From NCBI GenBank assembly GCA_945902115.1, contig CAMDLY010000004.1, forward strand, positions 1 through 64,000: a stretch of DNA of 64,000 bases, in the 5' to 3' direction. The first letter of the stretch is position 1. Each line of letters opens with the position of its first letter. Positions 17,700 through 26,086 of the stretch are shown here, one piece after another. This stretch comes from Lishizhenia tianjinensis. Its GTDB lineage: Bacteria > Bacteroidota > Bacteroidia > Flavobacteriales_D > Crocinitomicaceae. The translations under genes and the position numbers were made by a program. The notes beneath the pieces are model-generated. The model was given only the letters and a program-made list of their open reading frames with translations. It was not told the origin of the DNA and searched no databases.

Positions 17700-20168
17700 T
17701 TAGATCTCCCCATTAATTACTTTCTGTTTGAATTTCTTAAGGTTATCAAGTTCGCGATTCAATAAATTCAGTCTATTTTCCTCCTCCTCAGATCGTTGAG
17801 CCTTAAGTCGTAGGTTTTCTTTTTCCTTTTTGAAGGATTGAACTCCTTTTTGAAAAAACTCCAAAGCTTTATCCCTGTTCTTGAGATTTAAATGCGCATT
17901 ACCGATTTGAATATATTGAGATCCGTGTTGCTCATTTGGAAATTTTTTAATGAATTTTTCTTGAATAGAAATTAACCATTGGTATTCGTTCAGTAAAATG
18001 GCAAATTTTTCCTCTATGGTATAAATATTTTTATCCTTTTCGGATAGATCATGAGTTTTGGAAAATGATGCTTTTGCTGAATCAATATATTGTTGTTTCA
18101 ATGAACTGATAATTGGTCTTAATTTTTCCTTGGAAATATTATTTTTGACCACGAGTTGCTCAAATAAGTCCAAATTAAATTGAGAAATACCGTTGATTAT
18201 GCCTTGTGGATTTACTTGGATAAACTTTGATACGTTTTCACTCATAACATTCAAAAACGCAGAATTCTTTAACGTTTCAGACAAGGAGCTTAAGTTTTTT
18301 GCATTGGTGACGATCTGGAATCCCAATTGATCCCTAGAAAAGTTTTTTGAGAATTCACGAATATTCAATTCAAATTGTTTGGTGATGGCAAAAGTTTTGT
18401 ACAACTCATTCTGCTTATATAGTGATACAAATTGTTTATACAATGCTTTGTCCAAATCAGCGGTGGAGTCACTACCTCCAATTATTTTTTCTAACTCAAA
18501 TAATCCTTCTGCCATCTTTGCGTATGAATTTGCGCAATTGAGCATTCCTTCTTTATACTTTGGGTTTACATGAACTGAATGCTTGAATAAATCCAAGGCT
18601 TCTAGATAATCAAAATAGAAGGTATAAAGTAAAACTCCACGATTATTTAGATTGGATTCATAGTCTTTAAAAATAGCGAGCGATTGCTCATAGTAAAGCA
18701 ACGATGAGTCTACCTTTTGCATGAGTACGTCAAATGAAGCGTCCCCATTTTTTTGTATGGCCATGGCCTCGAGTTGATATTCTGAGGCGATCATTGAATT
18801 TGCTTTAGCTGAATTCGGTACGTGTGCGATATCGTTCAAGTACAATGATTTTTTCGAGTTCCAATCACTATTTCGATTTAATGTGTAAAATAAGCTCGGT
18901 AGTATTACTAAAAACAGGGGAAGTAATAACTGACTGTTCAAGGTACCTTTTACAAAAGATTCTTTTTTCCACAAATAGAGTAGGTAGGCGATTACAATGC
19001 AGAAACCAATAGAGGCAGAAAACACGAATCGTTCCGCAAAAATACCAGCGGCAGGGAAGAGTAAATTTGCCGCGCCACCAATGCCAAATAAAAAGAATAG
19101 AATCCCGAATGCATACAATTTTTTATCAAAAAATCCCTTGAAAGCTAGTGACAAGAGTAAAATCATGAGTGCTATTCCAAGGTAACATTGCCAATCTTGA
19201 AAATCAACTATTGGCGTTGCCCCATATCCATAGAAATAAGACAGCGGGTATGGGAAAATCAGTTTCTCTACATACAAATAGTTTGAATAAAAATACATAG
19301 GTATTCTTTCCTGAAAACCAAACTCATGGAGTGGGTTTTCCACGATACTGTATTTTCTCACTGCACTGTCGTCAAGATTCATCACCGCATTTTTACTGAC
19401 GTTAAAGGATACTTTAATCAGCAGAAAAAGCGAGAGAGTCAACAGTAATTCTTTCCATTTAAATTCCCGAAAGAAATAAAGCATTAATGGAATAATTACC
19501 AAAAAGGGGAGATTAGTTTTTTTGCTGAGTAGAGATAACACCAAAAATAAGGCAGCCAATACCAGGTATTTAATTTTATTATTGTCCTTCCAGTTAAATG
19601 TTGAAAGAGCTGCTAGTAGGGCGAATATCAAGCTCAATAGTTCATCCCTGTTCTTTATATTATTTACTACCTCCGAGTGTATAGGGTGTATCATAAACAG
19701 TATAACAATGACGGCAGCAAGCGTAGATGATTTTTGTTGAAACAACACCATTAGAAGCTGAAATAATAAAATACCTATAACTGCATACAAGGAAACATTA
19801 ATAAAATGGGATATATGCGGACGATTTTCACTTTTCTTGAAGAGTGTCCATTCAATTGCAAAAGAGTAAATCGAAACTGGTCGGTATTCATAATTTTGTT
19901 TACCATCCACGAATGAATGAGTGGTGAAAATCTTTCCAAGACCTGTAATACCGAGCTCACTCAGAGCGTTTGGTTGGCGGTCCGTTGTAGTAACCAACTC
20001 ATCATCTAATGAATAGCCATTTTTTATAGAATTACCATAAAAAATAAATGCTATTGCGATACACACCCAGATCATTGTCTTACTCGTGAAAAAATCTCCT
20101 GACGCAACTTTACCCAATGTGCTCTGGGGTTTCGGGTATGAAGTTTTTTTTGGAATTTGTTTAGACAA
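17700..20168 (-). CDS. Multi-pass membrane protein with TPR domain, TMTC/GT-C-like
   Basis: The 822-aa protein has one helix near residues 33-50, an acidic motif in the first outer loop (NGYSLDDELVTT), and about ten further membrane helices to near residue 425. NIKNRDELLSLIFALLA resembles the family's conserved loop. The rest is soluble and helical, with TPR-like units (ESNLNNRGVLLYTFYFDYLE, YKEGMLNCANSYAK, GNAHLNLKNRDKALEFFQKG) and a Lys/Glu-rich end. The layout is that of TMTC-type GT-C O-mannosyltransferases (acidic first loop, membrane domain, TPRs). A sugar transfer from a lipid carrier is inferred, not shown. It precedes three sulfotransferases by 2 nt. Confidence 0.75.
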   Translation of the reverse strand: MSKQIPKKTSYPKPQSTLGKVASGDFFTSKTMIWVCIAIAFIFYGNSIKNGYSLDDELVTTTDRQPNALSELGITGLGKIFTTHSFVDGKQNYEYRPVSIYSFAIEWTLFKKSENRPHISHFINVSLYAVIGILLFQLLMVLFQQKSSTLAAVIVILFMIHPIHSEVVNNIKNRDELLSLIFALLAALSTFNWKDNNKIKYLVLAALFLVLSLLSKKTNLPFLVIIPLMLYFFREFKWKELLLTLSLFLLIKVSFNVSKNAVMNLDDSAVRKYSIVENPLHEFGFQERIPMYFYSNYLYVEKLIFPYPLSYFYGYGATPIVDFQDWQCYLGIALMILLLSLAFKGFFDKKLYAFGILFFLFGIGGAANLLFPAAGIFAERFVFSASIGFCIVIAYLLYLWKKESFVKGTLNSQLLLPLFLVILPSLFYTLNRNSDWNSKKSLYLNDIAHVPNSAKANSMIASEYQLEAMAIQKNGDASFDVLMQKVDSSLLYYEQSLAIFKDYESNLNNRGVLLYTFYFDYLEALDLFKHSVHVNPKYKEGMLNCANSYAKMAEGLFELEKIIGGSDSTADLDKALYKQFVSLYKQNELYKTFAITKQFELNIREFSKNFSRDQLGFQIVTNAKNLSSLSETLKNSAFLNVMSENVSKFIQVNPQGIINGISQFNLDLFEQLVVKNNISKEKLRPIISSLKQQYIDSAKASFSKTHDLSEKDKNIYTIEEKFAILLNEYQWLISIQEKFIKKFPNEQHGSQYIQIGNAHLNLKNRDKALEFFQKGVQSFKKEKENLRLKAQRSEEEENRLNLLNRELDNLKKFKQKVINGEI

Positions 20169-20193
20169 AGGGCTAGTTTTTAACTAAGTTAAT

Positions 20194-20772
20194 TCATTTT
20201 TTACAAATCATAAACAACTCTGCCTCTTGTCTTGGTTTAATTGAATTTATACAATCACCCATATAAATACTCGAAAATTGTCCCTTAAAATAAGTTATGT
20301 ACTCATCTCTGTTTCCGCCGAAGGGAGGTCCACCCTCAAATTCTCGATTAAACAAAACACCTATGACCTTGCCTCCAGCGCGCAATAATGAGGAAGCTTT
20401 TTTCGCATAGCTTGATCTAAGGTCAGGGTTTATTGCACAAAAAAAGGTTTGTTCAACAATTAGATCGAAAGTCATAGATAAATCGAAAAAATCGGCGTGT
20501 AGGAAATATTGAGTATCAACGCCTGAATTTCTTGCCGCCAATTGCTTTAGAGGAATTTTAGAAATATCTACCACAAAAACATTGGTAAACCCTTTACTCC
20601 ACAAATATTCTGCCTCATGGCCATTGCCGCATCCAGGAATCAAAATGCGCACATTTTTATCGGTAAGTTGATCGAAGTATTCTTTCAAAGGGGTAGATAC
20701 GCCCCCAACATCCCATCCGGTTTGATCATTGAGATACCTGTTCGACCAATATTCTTCCGTCAAATGGGACAT
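20194..20772 (-). CDS. TPMT-type SAM-dependent methyltransferase
   Basis: The 192-aa protein starts EEYWSNRYLNDQTGWDVGGV, a thiopurine/thiol S-methyltransferase opening, then has the SAM motif ILIPGCGNGHEAEYLWSKGF, the acidic VFVVDISKIPL, and FDLIVEQTFFCAINPDLRSS. Relatives methylate thiols, thiopurines, selenium or tellurium compounds, or halide ions. The natural substrate cannot be told here. It lies 25 nt upstream of the TMTC-like gene and 2 nt after a hypothetical gene. Confidence 0.87.
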   Translation of the reverse strand: MSHLTEEYWSNRYLNDQTGWDVGGVSTPLKEYFDQLTDKNVRILIPGCGNGHEAEYLWSKGFTNVFVVDISKIPLKQLAARNSGVDTQYFLHADFFDLSMTFDLIVEQTFFCAINPDLRSSYAKKASSLLRAGGKVIGVLFNREFEGGPPFGGNRDEYITYFKGQFSSIYMGDCINSIKPRQEAELFMICKK

Positions 20773-20774
20773 AG

Positions 20775-21140
20775 CTAACTCAGTTTTAGTCGGTTTTCGA
20801 CATAGTTATAGAGCATTTTCCTTTTCTGGATTTCTGTTCTGAAATACTTTTCGCGTTTTTTTTCTTGGTACTTTTTTCTATATGATCCCAAAGAAAGAAC
20901 ATTGACTAATTTAGCAACAATTCCCATTTTGACAGTGAATCCGAGGTCTATCTCGTGCAATCCGGTAATTTCACTATCAATTTCTGGGCTTAGAGATAAG
21001 GTAAGAATAGTTTGCTCCACAGACGTGGCGATTTGACAATAATTATTCAGATAGTCTTGGTCAATCTTTTCAGATTTAAGCATTCTACTTGTCTGATAGT
21101 TGAGGTCAATAAAGTGTTGATTTAATTCGTTTAGGGTCAT
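20775..21140 (-). CDS. Hypothetical protein (121 aa)
   Basis: This soluble, mostly helical protein has no recognised family. Its N-terminal half is acidic and its C-terminal half strongly basic (YRKKYQEKKREKYFRTEIQK). No signal peptide or membrane segment is visible. Its start overlaps the bioA stop by 4 nt and it ends 2 nt before the methyltransferase start, so it is a genuine member of the operon. The function is unknown. Confidence 0.7.
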   Translation of the reverse strand: MTLNELNQHFIDLNYQTSRMLKSEKIDQDYLNNYCQIATSVEQTILTLSLSPEIDSEITGLHEIDLGFTVKMGIVAKLVNVLSLGSYRKKYQEKKREKYFRTEIQKRKMLYNYVENRLKLS

Positions 21141-22405
21141 AATAAGACTAAAAATTGACGGATTTTTTCAAAAATATGTCGTTGTTCTTTTTCGGTAAGG
21201 CAATAAGGAGGATTGATAAAAATGACGTTTCCGAGTGGTCGAAGTAATAAACCATTTTTGATAAAGTAATTGTAAGCTTCCTGTTTGAACGTAGCGAAAT
21301 AACCTTCTTCCGATCCCTTTATTTCGATAGCTAAAATTGTTCCCAACACCCTCACTTGAATAGGGAAGTTGTCAGACTTTAGTTCTTCCGCAAAAACGGA
21401 ATTAAGGTTTGAAATTCTAGAAATATTTTCCCAGGTTTCTTCCTTTTCAAAAATATCCAAACTGGCACACGCTGCAGCACATGCCAAAGGATTTCCTGTG
21501 AAGGAATGCCCATGAAGCAATGCTTTATGTTTTTCATCGTGCCAAAATACCTCATGTATTTTCGTTGTAGTAACGGTTAATCCCAAGGGCAAAACACCCC
21601 CTGTTAAACCTTTGGATAAGCAAATAATATCTGGTTGTTGCTTGATGTGATCTAAGGCAAACATTTTACCCGTTCTTCCCCAACCGGTCATTACCTCGTC
21701 GAAAATTACCAGCACCTCATAGGAATGGGCTATTTGAACCAATTGATCAAGAAAGTAACTGCTATACATCCTCATGCCGGCAGAACCTTGAATCAAGGGT
21801 TCTAGAATCAAAACCGCAAAATCACCTTGACTCATTCGTTCGTCAGCAATTTCTAGCAGGCGCATTTCATTCTTTTCTTCTGGAAAATCTATGAAGTCAA
21901 CCGAAAAAAAATAGTCTTCGAAGGGGACATTAAAATAATCACGCTCACCTGCTGACATTGCACCAAACGTGTCTCCATGATATGCTCCCCGCATGGCTAG
22001 GATTCTTTTTTTATGAATTCCTTGGTTGTGCCAATATTGAATAGCCATTTTTAAGGCTATCTCTACAGCTGTTGAACCGTTATCTGAGAAAAAGACCTTC
22101 TCCAATGTGCTTGGGAGTAATGATGCCACCCGATGCGCAAGTTCTATGGCTTTATGATGAGTAGCTCCTGCAAAAATTACATGATCTACTTTTTCAAATT
22201 GTTTATGGATGGCTTGTTGAATGTGCGGGTTACCATGACCGTGTATATTCACCCACCAAGATGAATTGCAGTCAAGGAGAGTTTTTCCACCCTCCAAATA
22301 AAGTGTCGCTTCCTTGGCTGCTTCAACAATAAATGGAAGCGGTTCGGTCTTTTCTTGTGTAAACGGATGCCACACATGCTTTCTATCCAATTCACTCCAA
22401 TCCAT
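21137..22405 (-). CDS. bioA: Adenosylmethionine--8-amino-7-oxononanoate transaminase
   Basis: The 422-aa PLP enzyme contains HVWHPFTQEK (substrate end), GNPHIQQAIHKQ, IFDEVMTGWGRTGKMFALDH, the PLP-lysine region IICLSKGLTGGVLPLG and HSFTGNPLACAAA. It uses SAM as amino donor to make 7,8-diaminopelargonate in biotin synthesis. The ATG at 22405 (MDWSELDRKHVWHP) is preferred over an upstream start at 22444, because it matches the family's N-terminus and reduces the overlap with bioD to 14 nt. It directly follows bioD. Confidence 0.93.
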   Translation of the reverse strand: MDWSELDRKHVWHPFTQEKTEPLPFIVEAAKEATLYLEGGKTLLDCNSSWWVNIHGHGNPHIQQAIHKQFEKVDHVIFAGATHHKAIELAHRVASLLPSTLEKVFFSDNGSTAVEIALKMAIQYWHNQGIHKKRILAMRGAYHGDTFGAMSAGERDYFNVPFEDYFFSVDFIDFPEEKNEMRLLEIADERMSQGDFAVLILEPLIQGSAGMRMYSSYFLDQLVQIAHSYEVLVIFDEVMTGWGRTGKMFALDHIKQQPDIICLSKGLTGGVLPLGLTVTTTKIHEVFWHDEKHKALLHGHSFTGNPLACAAACASLDIFEKEETWENISRISNLNSVFAEELKSDNFPIQVRVLGTILAIEIKGSEEGYFATFKQEAYNYFIKNGLLLRPLGNVIFINPPYCLTEKEQRHIFEKIRQFLVLL

Positions 22406-23036
22406 GTGCAAATTTAGTTCGAATTTCTTCTCCATAACTCTCACAATACCTTAAAATAGCGTCATCGGTTAGTGACTCGAAATGAGGAATTCTTGCGAGT
22501 AAAGGAATTTCTGAAATTCTTAAGATGATTTCTTCAGTTTCAGGTAATGAATTACCGACGAATACGATACCTGTAATTGGTATATTTCGCTGTCTTAGCG
22601 CATTAATTGATAGTAATGTGTGATTGATGCTACCAAGGTAATGTCGAGAAACCAAGACCGTTGGCACTTCGAAATAGGCCACTAAATCAATTATACAGTC
22701 TCCTCTTTGATTAATGGGGACAAGCAATCCGCCGGCACCTTCAATAATTAAATTCCGTTCAGTATGTGGTATCTTGAAATCAGTTAATTCAACAGATATT
22801 CCGTCAAAAGATGCTGCCGCATGCGGAGAAAGGGGTTTTGAAAACAAGTACCGCTCTGAAAAAACTTGAAAAGGTAATTGTTGTATCGTGGCTACCTTCT
22901 CTGAATCTAGATCATGCAATTCACCGGATTGCATAGGTTTCCAATAGTCCGCATACAACACGCGACAAAGAATTTTGCTTACGAGCGTTTTTCCGACGTC
23001 CGTTCCTATTCCCGAAATAAAAAATTTAGTTCCCAT
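22392..23036 (-). CDS. bioD: Dethiobiotin synthetase
   Basis: The 214-aa protein starts MGTKFFISGIGTDVGKTLVS, with the BioD P-loop, then has DYWKPMQSGE, LIIEGAGGLLVPIN and VSRHYLGSINHTLLS. It closes the ureido ring of dethiobiotin from diaminopelargonate, CO2 and ATP. The frame is open further upstream (to 23099), but that extension overlaps tlyA and lacks family similarity, so the ATG at 23036 is chosen. bioB and bioF are not in the window. Confidence 0.93.
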   Translation of the reverse strand: MGTKFFISGIGTDVGKTLVSKILCRVLYADYWKPMQSGELHDLDSEKVATIQQLPFQVFSERYLFSKPLSPHAAASFDGISVELTDFKIPHTERNLIIEGAGGLLVPINQRGDCIIDLVAYFEVPTVLVSRHYLGSINHTLLSINALRQRNIPITGIVFVGNSLPETEEIILRISEIPLLARIPHFESLTDDAILRYCESYGEEIRTKFAHGLE

Positions 23037-23763
23037 TAGATTTGCAAAAATACGCAAGGAATTCCCTATTTCCATCTCCACCAAGAATGGGAGATTCAAT
23101 ATAATCTAAGAATTGTAATTGATTTTGACTGGCCGAATTCTTTATGTTTTCAATGGTTTCTGTGTAGAGTGCTTTTTTTATAACGATGCCATTTTTATTG
23201 AGGTTTTCTTTACCCACCTCAAATTGTGGCTTTATGAGTAATATTACGCGTGCATCGTCCTTAAGGAATGGATGTAAAAAAGGTAAGACTTTGGTAAGTG
23301 AAATAAATGAAACATCAACCGCCATGATATCTGCTTCTTGCGTTATCGTTTTTGAGGTCAGCTGGCGAACATGCGTTTTTTCAATATTGGTGATTTTTTT
23401 TTCACTCGTTAATTTGGGATGCATCTGTCCGTGACCAACATCTACGGCAAATATTTTTGAGGCCCCGTGATGCAACAACACTTCCGTAAACCCACCTGTA
23501 GACGCACCAATATCAAGGCATACTTTGTCCGTAACATCAATTTGCCATTTTTCCAAGGCTGCTAGTAGTTTTAGAGCACCTTTAGAGACCCAAGGAATCT
23601 CCTCTTGGATAAGTTGAATAAGGACATCTTCTGTGAATTTTTTGCCAGTTTTTGTGACTAGAATCCCATCTACCATTACACCATATGTTGTAATTACTTG
23701 TTCTGCTCTGGTGCGCGTTGACACCAAGCCTCGCTCAACAAGTAGTTTATCTAGTCTAATCAA
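23026..23763 (-). CDS. tlyA: TlyA family rRNA 2'-O-methyltransferase/hemolysin-like protein
   Basis: The 245-aa protein has an N-terminal S4 RNA-binding domain (RLDKLLVERGLVSTRTRAEQ) and an FtsJ-like methyltransferase domain (VCLDIGASTGGFTEVLLHHG, FAVDVGHGQMHPKL, LIKPQFEVGKENLNKNGIV). In mycobacteria TlyA 2'-O-methylates 16S and 23S rRNA. No ATG is available; a TTG at 23763 gives M-I-RLDKLL, matching the family's start, and lies one base after the upstream stop. A TTG at 23799 would overlap the lipoprotein gene. It overlaps bioD by 11 nt. Confidence 0.88.
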   Translation of the reverse strand: MIRLDKLLVERGLVSTRTRAEQVITTYGVMVDGILVTKTGKKFTEDVLIQLIQEEIPWVSKGALKLLAALEKWQIDVTDKVCLDIGASTGGFTEVLLHHGASKIFAVDVGHGQMHPKLTSEKKITNIEKTHVRQLTSKTITQEADIMAVDVSFISLTKVLPFLHPFLKDDARVILLIKPQFEVGKENLNKNGIVIKKALYTETIENIKNSASQNQLQFLDYIESPILGGDGNREFLAYFCKSNGN

Positions 23764-23764
23764 C

Positions 23765-24214
23765 TTAAGGTTTGAATTTGTAAAGTATTCTTTTCTCAAA
23801 CCCCTTCAGGTTTAGGTATATTTCGCTCTCTGAGACCGTGTAAGCGAAATCACGGATATCGAATGAAAGTTTTTCGGTGATAAGTTGTCTACAATCGTCG
23901 CCCTTTCCTAAATGAACTAAAACTATTGATCGAATTGGCGGTAAAGATTTAGCAATCATCGGACTACCTATTAACTTGAATTCGTGAGTCTCGCAACCGC
24001 CGCTGTAGGATACTTCTAATGTTAAGTTATTTCCTTCAATCGATGCGTTTAATATATTGATACTATCACCTACTTCATTTATATCTCCGAGTACAGCTTT
24101 TTTATCAGCTTTCAGCTCATTGGTATTTATTATTTGCTGGTCTTTTTTTCTGTTTTTCATGGTTTTACACGCTAAAGTAGAACTTAAAAGCATGAGTGTA
24201 ATTAGTATTTTCAT
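23765..24214 (-). CDS. Putative lipoprotein, paralogue of its upstream neighbour
   Basis: The 149-aa product has a lipoprotein signal (MKILITLMLLSSTLAC, Cys 16). The body is beta-rich, with SYSGGCETHEFKLIGS, a central Pro-Pro (SLPPIRSIVLVHLGKGDDC), and an end LNLKGFEKRILYKFKP. The order of Cys, PPxR, DDC and the LNLxGxxxxLxY end is shared with the 159-aa lipoprotein at 24253-24732, so they form a tandem pair. The function is unknown; no catalytic motif is visible. It lies one base from tlyA. Confidence 0.75.
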   Translation of the reverse strand: MKILITLMLLSSTLACKTMKNRKKDQQIINTNELKADKKAVLGDINEVGDSINILNASIEGNNLTLEVSYSGGCETHEFKLIGSPMIAKSLPPIRSIVLVHLGKGDDCRQLITEKLSFDIRDFAYTVSESEIYLNLKGFEKRILYKFKP

Positions 24215-24252
24215 GGCTCAATTTTATTATGTCAGACAAAGATAGTACCAAT

Positions 24253-24732
24253 TCATTTATTTCTTGGAGCTGAGGTGCCGATATAGTGGTAAGTTAACTT
24301 CGTCTTCCACCCTTGCAAGTTAAGATCAATTACGTCGTTAGGTGTTTTGGCATAACACAACTCACTAAGATTAATGATTTGCGTACTGTATTCCAATGAC
24401 TTGCATGCATCATCACTAGGGGTGATTATTAGCTTTACTTGTCTCTTGGGTGGATAAACGCTCGCGTCTGAAAGTGTTCCGTAAAACTCAAATTTATCAT
24501 TTCCGCTGCAAGAAGCCTGATACTCAAAAGAAAGGTATAGAAAATTTCCATCCAGCGACGCATCTGTAATTCTGTAATTAGAAGTCGCAGGGAAAGATTC
24601 TGTAATTTGTCCCATAAGCGTTGCTTTTTCCATTTTTTTTCCCGAAAGAAGTTCAGCGTTCATATTTCTATTCGAGGCACAAGAAACGAGAAGCACCAAA
24701 GAAAACACTAAGAATATCGGATAATTGTACAT
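24253..24732 (-). CDS. Putative lipoprotein, tandem paralogue
   Basis: The 159-aa product has a lipobox near residue 18 (FSLVLLVSCASN). The body follows its downstream neighbour: LDGNFLYLSFEYQASCSGND, YPPKRQVKLIITPSDDACKS, VIDLNLQGWKTKLTYHYIG. One Cys after the strand block and one in DDAC are shared, and could form a disulfide. It is first in a long minus-strand run and its TACTTTCG -7 box is interleaved with the divergent rimO promoter. The function is unknown. Confidence 0.75.
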   Translation of the reverse strand: MYNYPIFLVFSLVLLVSCASNRNMNAELLSGKKMEKATLMGQITESFPATSNYRITDASLDGNFLYLSFEYQASCSGNDKFEFYGTLSDASVYPPKRQVKLIITPSDDACKSLEYSTQIINLSELCYAKTPNDVIDLNLQGWKTKLTYHYIGTSAPRNK

Positions 24733-24748
24733 TTTGTCGAAGGTTTAA

Positions 24749-24767
24749 CGAAAGTATGGTATTTTTG
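24749..24767. promoter_or_regulatory. Interleaved divergent promoters of rimO and the lipoprotein operon
   Basis: TATTTTTG (24760-24767, plus) serves rimO and has a TTG 23 nt upstream. TACTTTCG (24756-24749, minus) serves the lipoprotein gene, 16 nt before its ATG. Only 3 nt separate the two boxes, so the two polymerases cannot bind at the same time. Confidence 0.6.
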
Positions 24768-24775
24768 CCATGGAA

Positions 24776-26086
24776 ATGAAAACCAAAACGAAAAAAAAAA
24801 ATAAAGTTAACGTTGTTACCTTGGGGTGCTCTAAAAACGTTTTCGATTCTGAAGTATTGATGGCTCAATTGAAGGCTAATCAATTTGATGTATCACATGA
24901 GTCCTCGGATGACGATGCTGAAATTGTGATAATAAATACCTGCGGATTCATAGATAATGCCAAACAAGAGTCTATCGATACTATTGTACGTTTCGCAGAA
25001 GCAAAGGCCGAAGGTTTAGTCGATAAGGTGTATGTCACAGGTTGTCTATCAGAGCGTTACCGGGAAGATTTAGAGAAAGAAATTCCGGAGGTGGATGCTT
25101 TTTTTGGTACTCGTGAACTCCCGCGTTTATTGAAAACGCTAAAAGCTGATTATAAACATGAATTAGTAGGGGAACGGATTCTCACTACACCCAATCACTA
25201 CGCTTATTTTAAAATTGCGGAGGGTTGTGATAGACCTTGTTCGTTTTGTGCAATTCCAATCATGAGAGGAAAACATGTATCCACTCCCATCGAGGATTTA
25301 GTTAAACATGCATCGAATTTAGCTGCAAATGGGGTAAAGGAACTGATTTTGATCGCACAGGATTTAACTTTTTATGGAATAGATATTTACAAGAGAAGAG
25401 CCCTTGCAGAATTGTTACAAAGACTCTCAGATGTAGAAGGAATCTCATGGATTAGGTTGCATTATGCATTTCCTGCAGGTTTCCCAATGGATGTGTTAGA
25501 CGTAATGAACGAAAGAGATAATATCTGTAAATACTTGGATATGCCACTTCAACACGGTTCTACAAAAATTTTACAAGCAATGAGACGCGGTATTACGAGA
25601 GAAAAGACAGAAGAGTTGGTGAATGCAATCAGGCAAAAGGTTCCGAATATCGCGTTAAGAACAACCTTAATTGCAGGATATCCTGGAGAGACTCAAGCAG
25701 ATTTTCAGGAAATGTATGACTGGGTGGAACGTTCTAAATTCGATCGATTGGGAATATTTACTTATTCTCACGAGGAAAACACTTATGCCCATCAATTTAA
25801 AGACGATGTTTCAAAGAAGATAAAACAGCAACGCGCCGATTCCATCATGGAACTACAATCAGGGATTAGTTACTCGTTGAATCAGTTAAAAGTGGGCAAT
25901 TCATACAAGGTACTTTTCGATAGGGCAGAAGGGGAGTATTTTATAGGAAGAACAGAATTTGATTCACCTGAAGTAGACAATGAGGTATTGGTGAAAAAGT
26001 CTGAAGGATATGTTCGTTTGGGAGATTTTTCTGAGGTAGAAATAACGAGTGCTGATCATTACGATTTGTACGGTACGCTGATGTGA
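24776..26086 (+). CDS. rimO: Ribosomal protein S12 methylthiotransferase
   Basis: The 436-aa radical-SAM enzyme has VNVVTLGCSKNVFDSEVLMA, the cluster-binding CDRPCSFCAIPIMRGKH, a RimO-typical DMPLQHGSTKILQAMRRG and a C-terminal TRAM domain (GNSYKVLFDRAEGEYFIGRT). It methylthiolates an Asp of S12 at the decoding centre. ATGs lie at 24770 and 24776; the first sits 2 nt after the -7 box, probably upstream of the transcript start, so the second is preferred. It overlaps the M23 peptidase start by one base. Confidence 0.93.
   Translation: MKTKTKKKNKVNVVTLGCSKNVFDSEVLMAQLKANQFDVSHESSDDDAEIVIINTCGFIDNAKQESIDTIVRFAEAKAEGLVDKVYVTGCLSERYREDLEKEIPEVDAFFGTRELPRLLKTLKADYKHELVGERILTTPNHYAYFKIAEGCDRPCSFCAIPIMRGKHVSTPIEDLVKHASNLAANGVKELILIAQDLTFYGIDIYKRRALAELLQRLSDVEGISWIRLHYAFPAGFPMDVLDVMNERDNICKYLDMPLQHGSTKILQAMRRGITREKTEELVNAIRQKVPNIALRTTLIAGYPGETQADFQEMYDWVERSKFDRLGIFTYSHEENTYAHQFKDDVSKKIKQQRADSIMELQSGISYSLNQLKVGNSYKVLFDRAEGEYFIGRTEFDSPEVDNEVLVKKSEGYVRLGDFSEVEITSADHYDLYGTLM

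Noticed and set aside
21137-23036. Complete biotin operon
   Set aside because: Only bioD and bioA are present; neighbours are not bioB, bioC or bioF, and the TPMT-type methyltransferase lacks BioC-like features.
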